Shown here: in pieces, positions 51,512 through 55,243 of the stretch
Numbering within the stretch: position 1 is the first letter of the stretch
Layout of the letters: every line of letters starts with the position of its first letter
Assembly: GCA_015060385.1 (NCBI GenBank)
Contig: SUYO01000005.1
Coordinates: 1 to 55,243, forward strand
Reading direction: 5' to 3'
DNA: 55,243 nt
Source of the DNA: Bacteroidales bacterium
GTDB lineage: Bacteria > Bacteroidota > Bacteroidia > Bacteroidales > UBA932
The notes under the pieces: model-generated
Seen by the model: only the letters and a program-made list of their open reading frames with translations
Told to the model about the DNA's origin: nothing
The model's database searches: none
Position numbers and translations under genes: made by a program

Positions 51512-52684
51512 TTAGAATTCTGGAGTGACAAGCTCTACAACCCAATCCTCAACGTCTACTATAATGTCAAGGCAGCGCTGGATAGGGTCGAGATCGTCAG
51601 GAATAGGAACAGATCCGCCGGTCTGGTCAACCTCGCCTGCCGCACTCATTCTGTAGATCACACCACCTTTTATCTCTGTAATGGCAGTGTTTGTCTGCTT
51701 TGCGATGAAGTCTGAAGTATACACGTAAGCTGGATTTCCGTCAGCAAGAAGCTTGATCACCATTGTAGGAACCACATCTCCTGCGAAGAAATGGTATGCA
51801 AGAGCGTCTGGAGTATCAGCCCTGTTCTCGAACACGTCTGTTGTTGCCGGATCGTCAGGTACCATCACTACCGCATCCGTTGCAAAACGGTCGATGTACC
51901 AGCCTGTAGTGGCAGTATTGTTCAGCCATCCGAATACATCCGCCTGAGAAGCGTAATCTGTAGTATTCTTGATATGTGTTCCTGTAGCAACAGCCTTGAA
52001 CATACCGTCAGCTGTAGAGAAAGCCATTGTAGGATAATAGTGGTCGAAAGCAATGTCAGTAACCTCGATCTTGTTGAACTTAGGTGTCGTACCGAAATTG
52101 ATGACGAAGCCGTCCACCTCGAAACGTGAAATTGCAGGCTTGAGGGAAACTGAAGCTTCGTATACCTCTGTATACTTGTCTGTACCTTCGACTGTATGGG
52201 TTTCACCTGTCGCCTCGAGAGCAGCATCCGCCCAAAGAACGAGATTCTTCTGGTCCTGCTGGTCTGCAATCTCCTCAGTGAAGTTCTTTATATCCTGAAG
52301 AGTTACATTACCCATGTTGGCTACAGCTATGACCTTTGTAACCTTATGGTCAACATAGTGGAAATTATATTCCTTAGGACCAGCTGCAAAGGTCTCGTCT
52401 GTAAAATAGAAGGTTGCATCCGTAGTTCCTGCCGCATCAGCCTTTGCAGTGTATTCCTGCGAATAAGAAGCATCGGTAAGGATGATCTTGAAATTGTTTA
52501 CCATAACTGCATCTCCCGCCTCGATCTTATCGCCTGCCAGACCCTTCGTCATGATTACATTCTCAAGGGAAAGCTTTACTGACTTGAGGTTGGTGTTCTC
52601 AGGAACATCAGTCTCAACCTTGTTACAAGCAACCAGTGCTACAGCGGCAGCAAATGCCGACAACATCAATTTAGTAAGTTTCAT
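51512..52684 (-). CDS. Major fimbrillin (FimA/Mfa1-like pilin)
   Basis: 390 residues, lipobox LVACNKV (Cys20). Two-domain fimbrillin pattern: LKSVKLSLENVIMTKG (N-terminal strand, with T46-K47-G48 as a candidate cleavage site), KVIAVANMGNV, ASVSLKPAISRFEVDGF, and a C-terminal WVVELVTPEF. Position before the anchor gene matches the mfa1-mfa2 order of Porphyromonas. In that system Arg-specific proteases remove the N-terminal strand so that a neighbour's C-terminal strand can insert; whether an equivalent protease acts here is unknown. Confidence 0.8.
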   Translation of the reverse strand: MKLTKLMLSAFAAAVALVACNKVETDVPENTNLKSVKLSLENVIMTKGLAGDKIEAGDAVMVNNFKIILTDASYSQEYTAKADAAGTTDATFYFTDETFAAGPKEYNFHYVDHKVTKVIAVANMGNVTLQDIKNFTEEIADQQDQKNLVLWADAALEATGETHTVEGTDKYTEVYEASVSLKPAISRFEVDGFVINFGTTPKFNKIEVTDIAFDHYYPTMAFSTADGMFKAVATGTHIKNTTDYASQADVFGWLNNTATTGWYIDRFATDAVVMVPDDPATTDVFENRADTPDALAYHFFAGDVVPTMVIKLLADGNPAYVYTSDFIAKQTNTAITEIKGGVIYRMSAAGEVDQTGGSVPIPDDLDPIQRCLDIIVDVEDWVVELVTPEF

Positions 52685-52726
52685 AACTTTTTGTAATTAA
52701 ATTGGTTAGTAAATGTTTATCTGTGT

Positions 52727-54055
52727 TTATTCGTATTTCTTAAGGTATTCCTCTCTTGCATCACGCATCTCCTGCTCATGTGCATATTCAGCGTTGATTG
52801 CGTCTATGTTCTTCTGTGCCGAAGGATCTTCCGCCTCAAGAGCCTTTTCAAACCAAGGCATCGCATCCTCGAAGTTCGCCTGCATCATAAGTGCGACTCC
52901 TATCGTGTTGTACGCCCTCATGTCATCCTTCACAGTCATTATGAGATCGTAAGCCTGACTGTACTTTCCATCCCTGATCAGAACATTTGCGTTATTTATG
53001 ATTTCAACCGCCTTGTCATCAGTAGAATCATAGAATACTGCCAGATATCTTGCGCTTCGCAGATGAGGATAAATCTTATCAAGCATGTCCTTCCAGATTC
53101 TTCCTGAATCCATTGCCTTGATCCTCGTCTTTTTCTGGACATTCGTAAGATCCGCATCATCTATTATTGCGATGACCTCATCCTTTGCCTTCATATCCGA
53201 GCCTGCAAGTACCCTGCGGAGGCCTGCCCAGTTTTCCTCTCCGTTGACGATCTCGAAGTTATCCATAGTAAGTCCGTATTCTGGACGATGATCGATGATG
53301 TAGTTTATGAGAGCCTTTGCACGGTTCTCTCCGAGCCACTTGTTGAAGGAAACCGAACCTTCCGGAGAAGCGTAACCGGAAACCTGGATCTTATCTATCC
53401 TGTACATCGGATTCGTATGGATTCTGTCAACTGCTGAGAGGATCTTTCCGAATGTAGCCTCGTTGTCGAATACGCTTGAATCGATTACAGCCTTTGAAAC
53501 CTTGAAGATGATTTCCATCTCGTCCTGTCCGAAATCCCAGAATCTTTCTGCATCTGCCAGAACGTATTCAGGAAGTCTGCGAGGAGGAAGAGGAGGCTCC
53601 TGGAATGTGAACTGTCCGAGGTTCTCATCCGCCAGCTCGTCTTCACATGCACATCCCACCATTTCTCTCCTGATACCGAGCTGAGCCGGCTTCATCCATC
53701 TCTTCAGGCCTGCCTGTGCAGCATACCGGTAGGTGTCTCCCTTCATTATCTGGTTTTCTCCAAGTTCCCAGTCCTTGTCTCCTGCGATATGATACTCCTG
53801 CCTCTCTCTCTTGAACCTGTTCTTTCCGTAAACCTCCAGAGGATCGAGATAAAGCGTATCCTTTCCGTTATAGAGGTATGGCAGGATGACTTCCTTGCGG
53901 TTCTGCGGGATGCTGTTGTCTTCAGTTTCGACATCGAAAGTGACAAGTACGAAATCTCCGTTCTGCTCCAACTTGTCGTTTGTTATCCTTGACTGCGCCC
54001 CAAGTGTCATTACATATCCGAGTACAAGCGCTATGATCAACATTATCTTTTTCAT
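52727..54055 (-). CDS. DUF3868/OmpA-like envelope protein
   Basis: 442 residues with a signal peptide. A DUF3868-type N-terminal domain (about 20-130) is followed by an OmpA-like peptidoglycan-binding fold (about 200-330: KIQVSGYASPEGSVSFNKWLGENRAKALINYI in part) and a short TPR-like tail (MMQANFEDAMPWFEKALEAE). Found next to fimbrial genes in Bacteroidales. Likely links the fimbrial machinery or outer membrane to the cell wall; the role is inferred. Confidence 0.8.
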   Translation of the reverse strand: MKKIMLIIALVLGYVMTLGAQSRITNDKLEQNGDFVLVTFDVETEDNSIPQNRKEVILPYLYNGKDTLYLDPLEVYGKNRFKRERQEYHIAGDKDWELGENQIMKGDTYRYAAQAGLKRWMKPAQLGIRREMVGCACEDELADENLGQFTFQEPPLPPRRLPEYVLADAERFWDFGQDEMEIIFKVSKAVIDSSVFDNEATFGKILSAVDRIHTNPMYRIDKIQVSGYASPEGSVSFNKWLGENRAKALINYIIDHRPEYGLTMDNFEIVNGEENWAGLRRVLAGSDMKAKDEVIAIIDDADLTNVQKKTRIKAMDSGRIWKDMLDKIYPHLRSARYLAVFYDSTDDKAVEIINNANVLIRDGKYSQAYDLIMTVKDDMRAYNTIGVALMMQANFEDAMPWFEKALEAEDPSAQKNIDAINAEYAHEQEMRDAREEYLKKYE

Positions 54056-54069
54056 GATACCACCCTCCG

Positions 54070-54675
54070 TTATTTAATAAGGTAAATGAATGAAACTCCG
54101 AGATCCGTCAGACCGATTGCCTTGCTGACGTTGCTCCCACGGAAGAGTCCGCATGGACGTGTCTCGTAACTGTCATACTCCGAGTACCAGAAACCGGCGC
54201 CTACCTTGAATTCCATATTCCATCTGCGGCTGATCGGAAAGGCATATCCATAAAGAAGGCCTGCTCCTGCTGCCCATCCCTCGCTGCGCGAATTCTTGAG
54301 CTTGGCAAGAACGATTCCCTCCGTCTCAGCTGGTGCAAAAAGTCCGGGAACAGGAATTCCACCGACATTGAACTGGGTGAAGTTACCGCCTATACCAAGG
54401 AAATGACCGTTGAATGCCTCGCAGAACCAGTACCTTACTTCAGGAGAAACAAGGTAATGCTTGGCCTTGATATTCTTCTTTGAATTGAAGGTCCAAGGAT
54501 TCCAGCCTCCGGAGAGTTCAACGGTCCAGCGGTCTGCAAACGCGAACTCCAAACCGGCGTTAGGGGTAGCGGTAGCCCAGTAAAGGGCATTGGTCTTCAC
54601 GCCAATCCTTTGAGCGTTGATTGAACCCGCTCCGGCGAAAAGTATTAAAACCGCAATGATCAGATAACGTTTCAT
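54070..54675 (-). CDS. DUF3575 outer-membrane beta-barrel protein
   Basis: 201 residues from the Met at 54675 (MKRYLIIAVLILFAGAGSINAQ), which gives a clean signal peptide; the upstream frame has no signal and is rejected. Beta-barrel-like strands with IGVKTNALYWATATPNAGLEF, the opening seen in DUF3575 proteins. First gene of the fimbrial operon, 14 bases ahead of the DUF3868 gene. Function unknown; usually paired with DUF3868. Confidence 0.85.
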   Translation of the reverse strand: MKRYLIIAVLILFAGAGSINAQRIGVKTNALYWATATPNAGLEFAFADRWTVELSGGWNPWTFNSKKNIKAKHYLVSPEVRYWFCEAFNGHFLGIGGNFTQFNVGGIPVPGLFAPAETEGIVLAKLKNSRSEGWAAGAGLLYGYAFPISRRWNMEFKVGAGFWYSEYDSYETRPCGLFRGSNVSKAIGLTDLGVSFIYLIK

Positions 54676-54770
54676 CAGTACATCTATTATAATGTTCTGC
54701 TGACGTCCGTGTATATAAGTGGTTTTTTTAAAGGTCGGAATTGTGACCTTTTCGAGACGTTCAGCGAAAG

Positions 54771-54802
54771 CAAAGGTATGGTACATGCGTTGTCATGCCA
54801 AA
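54771..54802 (-). promoter_or_regulatory. Fimbrial operon promoter (TTTG-N20-TACCTTTG)
   Basis: Minus strand: -33 TTTG at 54802-54799 and -7 TACCTTTG at 54778-54771, spacing 20. Transcription would start near 54763, giving a leader of about 88 bases that contains the AAAGGTC hairpin. Confidence 0.7.
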
Positions 54803-54809
54803 TTTTGCA

Positions 54810-54853
54810 TTGCGGTTTTCAGTACAGCGCAAAACTTATTTTTAAAACCGCAA
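54810..54853. promoter_or_regulatory. Inverted repeat upstream of the fimbrial promoter
   Basis: TTGCGGTTTT (54810-54819) and AAAACCGCAA (54844-54853) are perfect inverted arms with a 24-base spacer, just upstream of the -33 element. Candidate operator for a regulator such as the divergent gene. Confidence 0.5.
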
Positions 54854-54963
54854 AATTTAATGCAGGTGCAATATTTTTTGCCTCTATTTCACGAGAACAC
54901 AATTTTTTATTTTGCATTTGTGTAATTTTTTACATACACACAAATTATTAATTTAGAAAATAT

Positions 54964-54971
54964 TACATTTG
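54964..54971 (+). promoter_or_regulatory. -7 box (TACATTTG) of the divergent membrane gene
   Basis: Perfect TAnnTTTG, 24 bases before the ATG at 54996. Confidence 0.55.
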
Positions 54972-54995
54972 CACAACCTAAAACGTAGTACAGAG

Positions 54996-55243
54996 ATGGA
55001 AATATTGTTAAACTGGACAGTAAGCCTTGCATTTGCATTCGTCTTCGCAATCCTTGGAGTATTCATGATATTCCTCCATATTCCAAAAGAAGAAAGATTC
55101 AAGTATTACAGATACTCAAGATACACTCTCGGTATAGGTTTTCTGGTCCTTACCGTGTATTGCTGCATACACCCTCTGACCATGCAGGGCAGCGATTATA
55201 TAGAATTCTGCTTCATGCTGTTCTTTTCTCTTCTGGTTTCGTG
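54996..55243 (+). CDS. Partial membrane protein, possible membrane-anchored AraC-type regulator
   Basis: The first 82 residues only; the window ends in the gene. Two to three hydrophobic helices are visible (SLAFAFVFAILGVFMIFL; TLGIGFLVLTVYCCIHPL; a third starts at FCFMLFFSLLV) with a positively charged first loop (PKEERFKYYRYSRYT). Bacteroidales genomes carry AraC-type regulators with multi-helix N-termini, often near surface-structure operons, and the divergent position fits. The DNA-binding domain is not in view, so this is inference. Confidence 0.45.
   Translation, partial: MEILLNWTVSLAFAFVFAILGVFMIFLHIPKEERFKYYRYSRYTLGIGFLVLTVYCCIHPLTMQGSDYIEFCFMLFFSLLVS

Larger units (their letters stand above)
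54676..54995. other. Divergent regulatory region of the fimbrial operon
   Basis: No gene. It contains the minus-strand promoter, a leader hairpin (AAAGGTC at 54730-54736 with GACCTTT at 54745-54751), the inverted repeat TTGCGGTTTT/AAAACCGCAA at 54810-54853 and the + strand box TACATTTG at 54964-54971. Confidence 0.65.

Noticed and set aside
54676..54995. Invertible (phase-variable) fimbrial promoter
   Set aside because: The inverted arms are only 10 bases with a 24-base spacer and do not flank the promoter; no recombinase gene is nearby.
1..55243. CRISPR array, rRNA, transposase or SusC/SusD pair
   Set aside because: No regularly spaced repeats, rRNA-like sequence, transposase frame or SusD homologue was found in reading the window.

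Overview
The window is a piece of a Bacteroidales (Bacteroidota) chromosome. The evidence is the promoter style (the -7 box TAnnTTTG occurs upstream of many genes, usually with no purine-rich Shine-Dalgarno), together with Bacteroidota-typical families: an S46 dipeptidyl-peptidase, DUF4249, DUF3244, DUF3575/DUF3868, FimB/Mfa2-type fimbrial lipoproteins and a second EF-G paralogue. The genus cannot be fixed from the sequence. No rRNA, complete tRNA, CRISPR array, transposase or integrase gene is visible. REP-like dispersed repeats are present, and the extreme left end looks like the edge of an integration site.

Layout. 1-304: non-coding; promoter-like box, tRNA-tail-like sequence beside paired direct repeats, and a GC-rich hairpin. 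0.3-2.5 kb: EF-G2-type paralogue whose G domain has lost two residues needed for GTP hydrolysis. 2.5-9.6 kb: small ORF, XRE regulator, RNase HII, then a close-packed rightward run of DPP7, Mrp ATPase, GH43 and GH10 enzymes ending in a clear terminator. 9.7-12 kb: MATE exporter and a convergent RhuM-like/PLD-like fusion. 12-20.8 kb: leftward secretion/outer-membrane locus with a partly duplicated unit (DUF3244, DUF4249, TonB-dependent receptor), one receptor copy reduced to a 31-codon ORF, plus a membrane TPR-HTH protein. 20.8-21.3 kb: unannotated structured RNA region. 21.3-29.7 kb: L-arabinose operon (symporter, AraD, AraA, AraB, mutarotase) behind tryptophanase. 29.8-33.7 kb: AAA/STAND-like ATPase and MutS. 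33.8-37.9 kb: glycosyltransferase and YfhO-type membrane protein, the latter carrying REP-like repeats inside its reading frame. 38-40.8 kb: NSS symporter, folA, thyA. 40.8-41.7 kb: long structured leader before a small lipoprotein gene. 41.8-42.9 kb: second mutarotase. 43-54.7 kb: seven-gene fimbrial operon. 54.7-55.2 kb: its promoter region and a divergent membrane protein cut by the window end.

How the genes fit together. GH10 and GH43 enzymes can release xylose/arabinose-type sugars, and the separate ara operon would import and catabolise L-arabinose to D-xylulose-5-phosphate. The fimbrial operon encodes two envelope proteins, a probable major pilin, a DUF1812-type anchor and three large accessory/tip lipoproteins. 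The pilin and the anchor share a near-identical C-terminal segment, and four of the five fimbrial lipoproteins have a T-[K/R]-[A/G] site soon after the lipobox, both compatible with protease-triggered donor-strand assembly. Least explained: the structured RNAs near 20.8-21.1 kb and 41.0-41.2 kb (which share a 20-nt tail), the DUF3244/DUF4249 duplication, and the hairpin leaders.
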